Assembly: GCA_902805475.1 (NCBI GenBank)
Contig: CADCSX010000023.1
Location: forward strand, 3,038,001 to 3,102,000
Source of the DNA: Entonaema liquescens
Lineage: Eukaryota > Ascomycota > Sordariomycetes > Xylariales > Xylariaceae
DNA length: 64,000 nt
Direction: 5' to 3'
Both the position numbers and the translations under genes were made by a program. Of this stretch, positions 35,330-48,600 are shown piece by piece. Numbering within the stretch: position 1 is the first letter of the stretch; every line of letters starts with the position of its first letter. Below the pieces are notes generated by a model that saw nothing but the letters and a program-made list of their open reading frames with translations, had not been told where the DNA came from and searched no databases.

Positions 35330-38300
35330 GGTATATAACCTAGTTATACATATAATATATTTACATGTACTACTTCACTATGAGATGATTATTAACCATG
35401 CCTGTTGAACCTACGTAACAGAACTCGTCTCGTTTTAGTCAGTAGTGACGCCGTTTGAGTGCTCACTTGGAGCTAAGCCCAATTTAGACCCAATCTAATT
35501 CGTCTATATACAAATGTCTTAAACCCCGGCGCAAAAGTCTAAGTCCAATAACGTGGCTTCTAAGATGTGGCATTGTGGCTTGTTTAGATCAAGATGCCCC
35601 TCGGGGTTACACCAAGAGTGGATCTCCTTGAAGAGTGGAACCCTCGGTGGCTTATGCCGTACGTCAATTTGGGGAAACCTCAAACAGGTACACATCCTTG
35701 GACACTGACACCCTTGGGCATTTGTCTCATCATAATCGGTTTCCACTGCATCTGAGTACAACCGGATCGGCTGAGTACATGTGCACACGTATCGCTCGAG
35801 TGTGAGTCGCACCGCACACTATCCCCGAAGCCATTCAGGTCCATTACATGTGACTTGAACGAGTGTGCAAATCGGCAAATCTCACGCTTTTTTCTTTTCT
35901 TTTCTTTTTTTGCTTTCGGGAGTTACGCTTGTACATGCAGAACATGTAATGAAGAAAATGCTTACGCTTGTCCTTCAAAACGTTTCGATTCGTGTAAGCC
36001 CCTTGTACACTCCGAAAGAAATCCTATTCTCTCTACCACCTATGCTGTCCCGCCTCCTACGCCAGCTGTGTGCTAGCGGAACTGGGGAACAGCCCTCTTT
36101 CTTCCCGTCACCTTGCCCAACCCACGACTTTTTATTTTTATTTTATTTTTATTTTTTACACTAAAACAAGACGACCCTGTTTCAACCCACATTCCTCCTT
36201 CTCTAACAACCAAATGCCCCAAATCAACGTTTGGTAAATCTGCCTGCGTCGTATAGGTTCGTGGACAATACTAACACAGGTCTCGTTTTGCTCACCGGTC
36301 GATAAGCGTCGTCCCTTCAACTGTTGGCTACCTAAGCAATTGCAAAGTTGCAATATCAACTTTAGAGTTGCAGGTTACGGGAGTACAAGCGCCAAATGCG
36401 GTAGGAGATTTGGTTCAGGTTCTCCCTACCTTAGACGATGCGGCGAACAAAATGTTGCCCTATCCCGTACTCTCGCCCAAAACAGAAAAAAAACGAGGTG
36501 GGAATATCATATAATATCATATATAAGCCAAAACAGCGGGGAAGGACATGCCCCATTTCAGCTGCACTGCAATATGTACGCATGTACGCATGTACGCAGT
36601 ATATAGTCTGTGGCCGATCGGTTTTTGCTTGTTGCTTGTTGCTTGTTGCTTGATTAATGCTGGGCCGTCCCGAAATAAATCGCTGCCACCATCGTCAGCC
36701 TGCGGAGTAGTCATGATGAAAAGGCGCTTACAGATTATGTACGTACACACATGGGGCTAGGTAACCTACCTACCTACTTCGGTACGTGACTTATATCCGG
36801 AGGTGTGCCAGGCGAGCCCAGGTGTGCCTAGGCGATGCAGGACAAGTACGTACCCTGTGAGTTTTAAAGCACACCATCATCATCATTACTAGACCGCCGG
36901 GGCCCCGATGCAAGCAGGCAGGACGGTTAGCCAGGGTTGACAGCTCCATTCACACGGGTGGTAGGGTGATCTGTATCTGGAGGTGTGGCACGTCAACCGT
37001 ACGGACCGCTGCTCTCTTGGCGAATAATAGCCCACGCAAAACAACAGCTGCATATGCGCGAGATGCAGCACACATATCTAGCGGCTTCGTACCTTTGTAC
37101 CCTCATTCCACTGGCCTCAATCTGGCTGAGCTAATAATAAAGGGTTGGACCGAAATACGGTATTGAACCCGCATATGTAAGGTATATATGGATGTACATA
37201 AATGGGCAATGGGAAAAGTCACACCGGCTACGACACGCCCCCTCGACCGTTCCATCCCCCCCTTCTCCCACTCTTTTATTAACCTACCTCTCTTTTCCTG
37301 GGGCGCTTCGAACCAACTTGCCCATTGTGCAACCATTGCTGCAGTCTTCTCCGTTCACTCCCTCTCGATTGATAGATCCCAACACCCACTCCGTGGATAC
37401 TTATGCCGGGCAATCACATATTGCATGCGTTATGTACTGCGTGCAGGTTGCGGGAGAAAGCTTCCTCTTAACTGCCTGGCGATGACGATCACACAGGTGG
37501 TGATCAGCCAACCGGCCATCTTCCAAATGATCAATCAATCTAAGTAGATTATCGAAAAGCGACACCCTGACATCCCGACTCATGAACCCCATGGATAGTG
37601 TAATCCTGTCGAAGGGCCATTACTAAACCCCACTCCCCGACTTGCTTTTCGAAAAGCTGTGCGTGGTTGCGTGGGTAGCGTATCGACTAATAAGAGGCGG
37701 TACTCAGGTACGCGTGATGATTTCATAGCAGGCTTGAAACATGGCTCTGATAGGATCGACTACCGTTGCTCGTTGCTCGATGTAGCGGTAGTACCCGAAT
37801 AGGTAAGTAGGAAGTTCAAGGCGGAGCCAGGGTAAAGTCGACGAAGGAAAAGCCCGAGGTGATGAAACAAATAAAGTAGTTTAGTAAGGTTGCGCGGTTG
37901 AAGGATTCTTCGGGAGGGCGCTATGACGAAGTAGGTAATAAGCCCCAAACAGCATTTAAAAGGTCACGAACAGATTCCAGCCCCTTCTTGTTATGACACG
38001 TGGGCTTTCTAGAAACGTGTTAGCGCTGAGAGCAACACTACCTCAACAGGAATGGCCACCATGTTTATTATTTTTCTTGTTCCCCCAAATCTGAGAAAAA
38101 TTGGGTGCCACATTGTCGGTGTTTCTTCACCCTCGATCTTCGGGAGATGACGAGATTGGTCGCTTGGCCATTTCCACCTCAATTTCCTTGCTGACACAAT
38201 CCGGTAACAAAAAAAGCCCATAATAGCCTCACAAACCTTTTATCTAATTTTTCAACCGAGGTGTTACCATCCACTACCTAATTCACGATCCACAATCCAC

Positions 38301-40663
38301 GGTTTATCTAAACTCATCAATACTAGTGGCATATCTTTGGTTTGATTTGACCTTATCGATGATACAACACCCATATATATATATATATATAAGCTCAAGA
38401 ACGGGGTTGGTCTGGACGAGCTTCTGCATGATTTGCAGTGACGAAAACTCGGCAATGGAGAGTTACATGATGTGTTGGTGACCCACAAGTCTCGAGTTGA
38501 CCAATGTTGTTAAAACTACGTTTGTCCGACGACAGGTTCAAAGATATGGGTTCGAATGCGGATCCTCGACGTCAATGGCCACTGACTGACCTCTGCGACG
38601 ACCGGTCCCCTTTTAACAATTCGTGCTCGTAATAATGAACATACTAATGAATGAATGAATGGATGAATGGGTGTCAGCACGGTACGGGAGAGTGCGTGGT
38701 TGTGGCCTGTATGTTTGACAAGTGTCAAGCCAAAACGTCGGAATTGTTAAGACAAGGCTTTAACTGTCTTGGGTAATTCGATCCTGTGCGTCAAGCCTTT
38801 CTCGCTAGATTGGCTTCGATGAGGATAAATACTCCGACAGAAGAGATAAGCGTTCCTCAAAAAATTAAATTGATTCCCCTTAGGTTTCTTCCTCGTCTGC
38901 GACGTACTATGTATGTGGTAGTATGTTAGGTAGTGTATGTTGTATGTAGTATCCAGTATTTGTAGCGTAGTACGCAATGAGGGATTGCCCCATTGCCCAG
39001 GTGCGGGTTTATGTACATAGGTACATAATTAATGTACTTCGTACATGAGGGCGTGCGGTTCGAATGCCAAGCCGCAATATGACCCATCCACACACCCGCC
39101 CTTTCGCAAACCCTGTACCTTGCCTTCCAAGCAACCCTCCTCTCTGGGGCTCGCCCATGCCAAGCGGCAAGGTAAGAGCGAATCCGTCCGAGCCGCTACC
39201 ACCGGCGATTGACCAAATTTGTAGGAGTTTCGGAACTTTGCCCGCTCCTTAACCCAGGTTTCCTCAAGGTAACTAATTCGTACCCTTCCCTTCTTCCTTG
39301 CAGGAACCATCATTGCAGAGTTTGGTTTCAATCAGGGTCAAAAAGTACCCTCTACTTATAGCGGCTTTTCTAGCCGCCCGTTATCTCGGGCAATATTTAA
39401 ATCTTGTACCAAACATCACAACGGCAGAAAGCGTTGAAAGAAAAGATTGGTGAACTTTGTAAGGAGGTTATCCCAACGCACGAGGCGAGTGATGACGCAT
39501 ACTCTGCAGACATGCCAAACACGGAAGAAAAAAACTCTGTCCACCTTAGCCGCGGACAGTAGTAACTTACAAATACCAAGTACAAGTGCTACTACGTACT
39601 TGGTTTGTTTTTCTAGGTTGGCATGCTTCAATAGACTCGAACTGCGTTTTGCTAAGGTATATCCGTAAGCTGGTAAAGTGTCGAAGCACATATACACCCA
39701 GTATGAAGATGTACCACAGAGTCTATAACTGGACATAAACAAAAGTAGGCATCGTCTAATCCAGTTATTGGAAAGATGGTAACTAACCAAACTGTGTGAA
39801 ATGTATATGTATATATTTAGGATGTGAAGGAGCAATAAGGGTCCAGCTTAACTGAGAAAAGGTAAAGAGAAAAAGTATAGGGAACTTTGGAGCTGGGTTA
39901 AAAGAAGAGTGGACTTCGTATTACATGCACGTCTTAGCAGACCCACTTATACTACTGTATACATTGCGGTTACCTAGCCTAGACGACTTCTAGGTCTAGG
40001 AACTCTCGTTCCTTGCCCCACATATTACTCCCATGCTAGTTCTATCTACCTAAATATTGCAGGTGCTATCGTGGGTTAGGGTAGCTGCTGTCCATCGAAA
40101 TCCTCCTTGGGCCTTCTCCCAACTCTTCTCTTCTTCCCGTCTACCGTCCAGCCTCTCCACCGCTTATTCTCCCCTCCCCTAAGGAAAATAGGCCATCAAG
40201 ACAAAGATTGAGCCTCACATCCCGCATCCTCTTCTATCCCACCTCGACTTTTAAATTTGCCGCTTGTCGACGCTGTTCCCGCTTAGTTGCGACCCGAGCG
40301 TATTATACTGCTTGGTACTTAGCGGCTGGTATTAAGCGCTCTTACCCGGATCAAGTCATTATTTACGATCTTGCGACCGTTGAACTTTGAACTTTCCGAA
40401 CACTCCACAACCGCATAACTGCCAATCTATTATCAGTCTTTATACGCACTCGCGCACTATAAGAACGCAACCAAACTTTTAATTCAGTTTCACGTATCTC
40501 GGTACTTCATATATTTTATGTACCTTCTCTCAGTATAACTTCGTCGCAAACGAGTTCTTCGCTCCAATAAGGCTTTGATTCAGTTTCGTGTTTTTACCGA
40601 AGCTGGAAAACACCTAAGCGCCTCGGCGAGGCGGATTTTTTCTGATAAGTCGAAAAAATATCC
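35330..40663. other. Gene-poor region and long CYC8 leader
   Basis: 5.3 kb without a recognisable gene. Many short frames exist on both strands, none with family-like sequence or coherent splice sites. It contains small tandem repeats (GAATGAAT near 38650, TATATA at 38372-38391, GCTTGTT units at 36627-36650). The last ~600 bp are probably promoter and 5' leader of CYC8, with a GGTTAGGGTA word near 40074. Confidence 0.45.
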
Positions 40664-43659
40664 ATGGCAAATCACCACCCGTCGCCGCAAATGGCGATGC
40701 AAATGCAGCATCATGGCCCTCCAGTGCCTCCCCCTCCTCCTGGCCCAGCCCAAGGAAGTCAATGGGCTCCGTCGCGCCATATCGTTGCAGTCAATGAGGC
40801 ACTTTGGATGCAGATCGGTGAGTAAAATAATAAAGTGGTATCATTTGCCTGTTTGTGACTAACAATCTGTATAGGTAGTTTCTCTGAACTCCTCGGTAAC
40901 TTAGACGAAGCTATGGTCGCCTACGAGCACGCGTTGAACGCGAACCCAAACTCTATTCCTGCGATGAATGCAATCAGTCTAATCCTAAGGACGCGTGAGG
41001 ATTTTCACAAGGCGGTAGAGTACCTGCAGGCCATATTAAAAATAGATGCAAACAATGGCGAAGTTTGGGGCAGTTTAGGTATATTCAACCTTATCTATAC
41101 ATCTATGTATTGACTTGATTAACACTTCTCTTCAGGCCACTGTTATTTGATGATGGACGACCTGCAGCAAGCTTACGCCGCCTACCAATCTGCTCTAGTT
41201 AACTTACCCAATCCTAAAGTAAATATACTCGCCTCAACTCTCATCGTCTATTGCCTAGCTGACATACAATAGGAGCCCAAGCTGTGGTATGGCATTGGCA
41301 TTCTATACGATCGGTACGGCTCCCTCGATCATGCCGAGGAGGCATTTTCGCAAGTCATGCAGATGCAACCAGATTTCGAGAAGGCCAATGAAATTTATTT
41401 CCGGCTTGGTATAATTTACAAGCAGCAATCAAAATATGGGCCTAGTTTAGAGGTATAGTCGATTGATTAGCGCGTGTCCACTCAACTCTAACCCATTGCA
41501 GTGTTTTAAGTACATCGTAAATTCTCCGCCGCCGCCGTTGACCGAAGAAGATATCTGGTTCCAAATTGGACATGTTCATGAGCAGCAGAAAGACGTAGGT
41601 ACTAGTCGATTGTGTTATTAGAGTATATGCTAAGTAACATGCAGTATGATAGCGCAAAGGCCGCCTACATGCGGGTTCTCGATCGTGATCCTAACCATGC
41701 GAAGGTCCTACAGCAATTGGGTTGGCTTCATCATCAGCAGAGCAGTAGCTTCCAAACGCAGGAGCGTGCTATCGAATACCTAGAGAAATCGGTCGCTGCA
41801 GGTGGGTGCCGATCTCGAATCTATAATAACAACTTGTGCATTTCTAACTCACACGTGGCAGATAATAACGACGCCCAAAGCTGGTACCTCCTTGGCCGAT
41901 GTTACATGTCACAGCAGAAGTATCCCAAGGCATATGAGGCATATCAGCAAGCGGTGTATCGTGACGGACGGAACCCTACATTCTGGTGCTCCATTGGTGT
42001 GCTCTATTACCAGATCAATCAATACCGTGATGCTTTAGATGCATATTCTCGGGCGATTAGGTTGAACCCGTATATATCTGAAGTTTGGTATGATCTAGGT
42101 ACTCTGGTAAGTTTTATCTTTATTTTTCTATTTTCATTTCTCATCAATACGACCCAGCTAACGAGTATTTCCAGTACGAGTCTTGCAACAACCAAATCAA
42201 TGATGCTCTAGACGCCTACCAGAGAGCCGCCGAATTGGATCCCGCTAACCCACACATTAAGGCGAGACTTCAGCTTCTAAGGGCTGGCCAAACTCCCGGA
42301 AGCCTCCCACAGGCGGTGCCCACTGACGTTCACCCTCAATCTTACGGAGCTCAAGGGCCGCAAGCACCCGCATGGACTGGCTCCGCGCCAATGCAGCAAT
42401 CCGGGCCTGGTCCTCACAGACCACCCCCGGGGCCTGCCGCAGCTAATGGATGGGGCCAAAGAACTAGTGACATTAACCCACCACAACCACCTAATCCGTA
42501 TGAGCAACGTGAGCCCTTTCGTGGGCCGCCACCTCCACTCCCACGGCAGCCCAGTCCCAGGCAGGAGATGAGGCAATACGGAGAGGCAAGCCGTCCGGGT
42601 CCAGCACCAATCCGAAGAGGTCCTTCTCCGGGCCCGCCCGCTCAATATGCTCCTCTACCGGGACCGTCGCAGCAACCACCTCCACCACCTGCCCAGGGCC
42701 CGGCTAGAGTTAACAATCCCAATTATACACCAGCACCTTCTTCAAACATGGGTCCCACGAATGGCCCGCCTAATGGCGGTCCGCCGCATTCTTTAATGCC
42801 TTACCGCAACGGCTCCCCCCGCTCAGAGCCAAGGCTCATTCACGATAATCGCATGCCGTCCCCTAAATCAGCCTATCCCCAGCACCAACCTCCATTCCCC
42901 CACCAGCAAGAGCCTGGAATGCCGGGCAACATGGAGCCGGGCATTCACCCAAAAGGGGCAATTGGACCCGATATCCATCGGGATCACGATAGGCCCGCGT
43001 CAGTAGCGTCCAAGAGGCTGCGAGAGTGGGAGGATGAGCCCGCTATTAAGAAACCTGCTAATGATGAGACTCGTGCTCGCATGGAAGATATTCGTCACCG
43101 ACGGCAATCCACTCCGCCACCGCCGCGAGATCATTACCGTCGCTCCCCTGACGCCCACCGGTTTGAAGAACAACGGCGCATGGAAGAGCAGCGACGCGTG
43201 GATGATCAAAGGCGAGTCGAAGAAATGCGACGTGCTGAAGAGCGACATGTGGCCGAGAGCTATCACCCATCAGATGCTGCCCATCATCCACCTGCGCATT
43301 CAATGCCAAACCATTTACCTCCTATGCAGCAAGGCCCGCCTCCTCAATTGCCAAGCTTGATTCACGACGGACCGCAGCCAAGTCCTGCCCCAAAAGATTA
43401 CCCCCCAGATGAGCGGCAGAGACTAGAGCACCCGCCTGCTCCTACTCCGTCGCAGATAAATGAACCAGAGCGTGCTGCCAGGAAAATGGATGTCGATGAT
43501 GATTACGATGACAGCGGGGAAGAAGAGAAGAAGGTGGGCATTAATGGCGCGGCATCAGGGCCGGGTTCAACATCTGGGGACCTTAAGAACACGACGCCCA
43601 CCAGTGCGAGTATTAATGGAATAATGGGACCTACGCCTAAAGCGGAGGGAAACGCCTAA
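40664..43659 (+). CDS. cyc8: General transcriptional corepressor Cyc8/Ssn6 (TPR protein)
   Basis: Eight exons are inferred (40664-40817, 40875-41078, 41136-41218, 41273-41452, 41502-41594, 41645-41801, 41862-42106, 42175-43659), giving 866 aa. After a His/Gln/Pro-rich start, about ten TPR units occupy residues ~45-400 (for example ALWMQIGSFSELLGNLDEA, then KLWYGIGILYDRYGSLDHAE, then WYLLGRCYMSQQKYPKAYEAY and VWYDLGTL). The long last exon encodes a Pro/Gln/Arg-rich disordered tail with an Arg/Glu coiled stretch (EEQRRMEEQRRVDDQRR). TPR order and sequence match Cyc8/Ssn6 (Neurospora RCM-1), which with Tup1/RCO-1 forms a nuclear corepressor. The tail is shorter on poly-Gln than yeast Cyc8. Introns lie only in the TPR part. 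Confidence 0.95.
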
Positions 43660-44312
43660 GGCAGGAAGGTGCCAGCAACGAATGCTGAACTTCGATACAT
43701 ACCCTTTTCATTGTTCAGGATTATTTCAAAGCTATGTATATCAATGGTCAAGTTGGCGAGCTGCCTCCTGTTAGATACTGGCAAGGCGACAAGTCTGTCT
43801 ATCGTTTCTAAACATTTGCTTTATCAGTTCAATAAATTCAAGATCCATTCAATACCCAATGTCTTGTTCCTCAAATTATGTGTATTGCCCTTGTTAAAAG
43901 ATGATTTGTTCACAGAAGCTTATGTAGAGGTTAGTAACAACAACATTCTATATGTGGGTAGCTGTAGCAAGCAGGTAGGTCCCGTCTTGTGTACCGAAGT
44001 ACCTAACCTAGTGTAAAGCAGCTGCAAGGTAGGTAGGTAACATTTTAGCGGGGCTACATAGAAAAGTAGAAAAGCTCTCTCTTTCTAATCGCATGGTCCG
44101 AGCTTTAGGGTTCTTCTGATAACCTTTCCTCCCACACTTCCCACATTCGGCTATTTACCGGGATTTTACAACCCACAGGTTTTTGCACTACCCACTACCA
44201 AAAAAAAAAAAGATTGAGCTTTTCTCAGTCCAGAATATTTTCTTCTATCCTCAACCCTCCCATCCACCGACTCGATTGACTTCTTCCCTCAACAACAAAG
44301 GATCAATCGAAG
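43660..44312. other. Intergenic, CYC8 3' flank and uL3 promoter
   Basis: The promoter half (44050-44312) is pyrimidine-rich with a TTAGGGTT word and an A12 run near 44201. No other gene is seen. Confidence 0.5.
44105..44112 (+). promoter_or_regulatory. TTAGGGTT (Tbf1/telo-box-like) motif upstream of uL3
   Basis: TTAGGGTT lies 201 bp before the start codon of the ribosomal protein gene. Tbf1-type regulators use TTAGGG sites in ribosomal-protein promoters of several ascomycetes. Assignment here is inferred from motif and gene class. Confidence 0.4.
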
Positions 44313-45699
44313 ATGTCGCACCGTAAGTTCGAGGCTCCCCGCCACGGCTCTCTCGCCTTCCTACCGAGAAAGCGTGCCGCCCGTCATCGCGGTAAGGTAA
44401 AGTCGTAAGTTAACACCCATTTCACCAAATCGCAGTTGTATGCAAAAAGCATATGCAAAAAGCCTCTTCGAATTGGGTACTAACGTACAATTGCTACTGG
44501 TAGCTTCCCCAAGGATGACCCCAAGAAGCCTGTCCACCTCACTGCCGCTCTGGGCTACAAGGCTGGTATGACCACGATCGTTCGTGACCTCGACCGACCC
44601 GGCGCGAAGGCACACAAGAAGGAGATTGTTGAGGCAGTCACCATTATTGATACTCCACCTGTACGAGCAACGCAGCCCGCTTGGCTTTGCGCCTATGGCT
44701 AACATCTTGACAGATGATCGTTGTTGGTCTCGTGGGCTACATTGAGACTCCCCGTGGTCTCCGATCCCTAACCACCGTGTGGGCCGAACACTTGAGTGAC
44801 GAAGTCAAGCGCCGCTTCTACAAGAACTGGTACAAGAGCAAGAAGAAGGCCTTCACCAAGTACGCCAAGAAGCACTCCGAGAACAGCGGTTCTTCCATCA
44901 CCCGCGAGCTCGAGCGCATTAAGAAGTATTGCACGGTCGTCCGTGTTCTCGCCCACACGCAGATCCGAAAGACCCCCCTTAAGCAGAAGAAGGCCCACCT
45001 TATGGAGATCCAGATCAACGGTGGCTCTGTCTCTGACAAGGTCGAGTTTGGCCACGGTCTTTTCGAGAAGCCCGTCAGCATCGACACCATCTTCGAGCAA
45101 GATGAGGTGATTGATGTCATCGCCGTTACCAAGGGTCACGGTTTCAACGGTGTCACTGCCCGATGGGGTACTAAGAAGCTGCCGCGTAAGACTCACAAGG
45201 GTCTCCGAAAGGTTGCTTGTATCGGTGCTTGGCATCCTTCCCACGTCCAGTGGACTGTTGCCCGTGCTGGTCAGCAGGGTTACCACCACCGTACCTCGGT
45301 CAACCACAAGGTTTACCGAATCGGTAAGGGAGACAACGAGGCTAACGCCTCCACCGAGCAAGATGTTACCAAGAAGACCATCACCCCGTAAGTTACACCC
45401 AGTTCGAGTTGCCTGATGCTTTTGCTAATATATACTACTCCAGTCTTGGTGGTTTCGTCCGATATGGTGAGGTCAACAACGACTTCGTCATGGTCAAGGG
45501 CTCTGTTCCCGGTGTTAAGAAGCGTGTCACAACGCTAAGAAAGTCCATGTTCACCCACACTTCGAGAAAGGCGTTGGAGAAGGTGGAGCTCAAATGGATC
45601 GACACCTCTTCCGAGTTTGGTCACGGTGCCTTCCAAACTCCTGCGGAGAAGAAGCAGTTCCAGGGTACGCTCAAGAAGGACCTCGTCCAGAGCTCATAG
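44313..45699 (+). CDS. RPL3: 60S ribosomal protein L3 (uL3)
   Basis: Four exons (44313-44404, 44504-44660, 44714-45387, 45444-45699) encode 392 aa, the usual length. MSHRKFEAPRHGSLAFLPRK is the canonical start. GYKAGMTTIVRD and KGHGFNGVTARWGTKKLPRK are conserved core segments. GAWHPSHVQWTVARAGQQGY contains the tryptophan-finger loop that reaches the peptidyl-transferase centre. The C-terminus (HTSRKALEKVELKWIDTSS...GHGAFQTPAEKK) matches throughout. It is a structural protein of the large subunit and binds near the decoding corridor of the factor-binding site. Codon use is strongly biased to C-ending codons, as expected of a highly expressed gene. Introns of 99, 53 and 56 nt have GTAAGT, GTACGA and GTAAGT donors. 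Confidence 0.97.
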
Positions 45700-48600
45700 A
45701 GAGCTTTACGTCGTCTCCTTGTATCTCGTCTTTGCATCGGTGTTCCTGGGTCCCTTTTTCGGCTACTGCGATGGGCATGGTCTAGGGTTGGCATTTGAGA
45801 CTCAAAAGAAGTTAATGAACAAATGCATGAAGTAAAAGCCATGAACTCGTATTCTCTCTGCATATTCGTGATAAGTGATCGTAGCCTGTTGTATAGTAGC
45901 TAAATTATAACAACGCTTAGTTATGTTGGCTCGTGTCTTCAACCCAAGTAGACGCATACAACAACAAACATTAATAAGTCTATTAAACCCAGTTAGGATT
46001 CTCAATCATACTCCCGTATATTAACGAAGAACCTAGCCATCCAGTATAATATACTCAACGGCACCGGCATCAAACTATTATACGAGTCTATTCCGCCATC
46101 TAGCATAATATTATATCCCCGCTTCGGCTTCATATGATAGCATTAACATAGAAGATGTCCATGAAGCTGTGCCCAACGCCAATTAGGTAGATGGTATCCT
46201 GTTCTGTGAAATGGAGGACGTGTCAGTTAACTATTTTAGCCTACATCCTATGCAACACAGACTTTGCCCAAGGTCCTACTGGTTTACATGGTTGTACATA
46301 GAAATACGTCCACTACATAGTTCACATGTATTCCCTGTGCTTGTTGGGAAACGTGCCTAATGTTAGTATGACTTCATAGCCCCCGTAGCTTGTCCCACCA
46401 AATACAACGTTTCTAGAACATCTGATTACTTGCGCGTCCTGTATGAAGTCAGGTCAAGTTTCTGACTACCTACCTAATACATACACTCATAGCGGTTAGA
46501 ACATGGACTCGGCGCGTATGCTTCAAGTCCTTGCGTACCTAGTCAAGAGGAGTTACATAAGGTTAAGCTTTAACATCGTCCGTAATAAGTAACCCCTAAA
46601 TGAGCTAGCTTAAGCGGTTGTTTATAAGACGAAAAACTGTCAAGCCTAAACTATCGTGTAACACTACTTAACTAGACTCTCTATTAGTGCCGAAGTTAAA
46701 TAGAACTGATGACTGACGTGGTTTAAACGTAGGGCTTTTAGTGATATATAGGAAGTACATATACATAATAGGATAATAAGGTAACTGTGCTGATAAACTG
46801 GTTGGGCAGTTGCTACTTGGGCAGTGTCTGCTCCACGCTTCACCGAGGTAGCTATGATAAGGCACCCAACAAATCTTGTCGTAGTTTCCCAAGATAAATA
46901 CTGTCGGGTTTATCAGACGGAAGGAGCAAAGGTGCGTTAACAGATTATAAAAGAAAACTTTTTTCTCGCTGCTACCAATAATTCTATCAAACAACTTCAA
47001 CATAATTCCTCTCCCACCAATCTCTATTCAACTTGAAAATACCTAAACAACCACCTTCAATTATCACAACCTCCCCGTAATAAGCCAATAACTATATTAT
47101 ATAACAATGATCGCGAAACCACTTTGCGTTACCACACTCAAAAATATTCGAAACGTATCTGGTGGTGTATATTACACGACTTCAACTGCACCACCAAGCA
47201 CCAAGCATCAAGCACCTATCACACCCAAGTTCACAACCTTCTTAAGCGACAACGCGAAATTGCGAAAACAAACACAACTTCGATATTTACTTCTGCGATA
47301 CAGATACTAACCACCGTCGCCGTGTTCTAGAGACAACAAAGCTCGGCAGGAAGCCAACCATGGCATCCGCGGGGGGGTTTCAACAGTTATAACTCTCTTC
47401 GAACGCCTGCGGTTCCTACACACCGATCCCAAACAACTAGTGGTGGTTATACCATAGGCTTCTTATACCAACCATAGCAAGGTCCTGCTTAAGTACACGG
47501 CCCTGGCTGGGGGCCTTCTAGCATTTCTCTCGGTGGAGCTGTCGGTATACTATCCGCTGCTCAGAACTACTACATATTAATATTTCCAACGCCTGCCTTA
47601 GCGTATATTGAGCTGTCCGCCAACAGTCCTTGACATCAATCAGATCGGCGCCATGTTACAGTAGTTTTGAAGGATATGCGCAAATTCGACCCCAGAAGAA
47701 GTCTTAGAAGCACTGCAAGATCTTAGTCTTGTATAGATGTGCCAGGACCTAAAGACAGCAAAGTGCCACCGTTCTGGCAGCAAGTCGTATTCACAAAGCA
47801 AGTACAAGACCGCCGTTGATGTAATAGGCGTAAGCAACTTGCGACGACTAACTAATGCATTATGTTTGCGTAATATATATATATACAACAAATTTATTCA
47901 GGGGATACTCTGAAACGATACCTCGAATGCATCCCCTGGGTATGCGTTGGCAGTAGTAGAAACGGACGGGACGAGGAAGAGACCCTGACAGTATTCGGGA
48001 CCGAATAAACGAAGACAACAATATTTTAATGGAAGCAAGAATGAGCAGCTCTTCTTTTCCTTCCACAAAACTACCTACGCCTTCGTCATGCTCGAATTGC
48101 TAGAACCTATCGATCAGGCAGACGATGAAGCAGGCTACAGCGTGGCCCAGGAACAGGCAATGCAGCAGAACCTAGTAAATGATCTTGATTGCGACAGACC
48201 GATGTGTTAGTTGCCTATCAAAGCGCCATTTCCACGAGTTGCCTCAGGAGAGCTACAGGAACTTGCAATAGAGATGGGTCCCCTGTGAGGGTATCGAAGA
48301 ACCCGAGGTATGGACATTTGATACAGTAGCGGCGTGGTGTCAACACACCTTGCACAACCACACCTAGCTATAGATCTACATGAGAAAGGTGTTAACCGAC
48401 GACAAAAGTGAGACGTTCACAACGACCGAAGACTTCTACGCCTAACTCATCTGCCAACAAAACACGCTACTAGAAATTCCTAGCACCAGTACTATAGTCT
48501 ATGTAACTCAACACCTTTGCCAGTACCTATATTTACTTCGGTAGACGGTAAACGTTCCGGGATCGTCGGCGTTGCCCCCTTCTACGAGGCTCAGGCAATC

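Noticed and set aside
37188..37547. 119-codon plus-strand frame in the gene-poor interval
   Set aside because: Overlaps other-frame ORFs, composition not protein-like, no splice partners or recognised motif.
38545..38580. GGGTTCGAATGC, resembling a tRNA B box; a similar word near 39050
   Set aside because: No A box, acceptor stem or anticodon arm could be folded around either site.
44768..45361. Long open frame antisense to uL3
   Set aside because: A shadow of strongly biased codons in the ribosomal protein gene.
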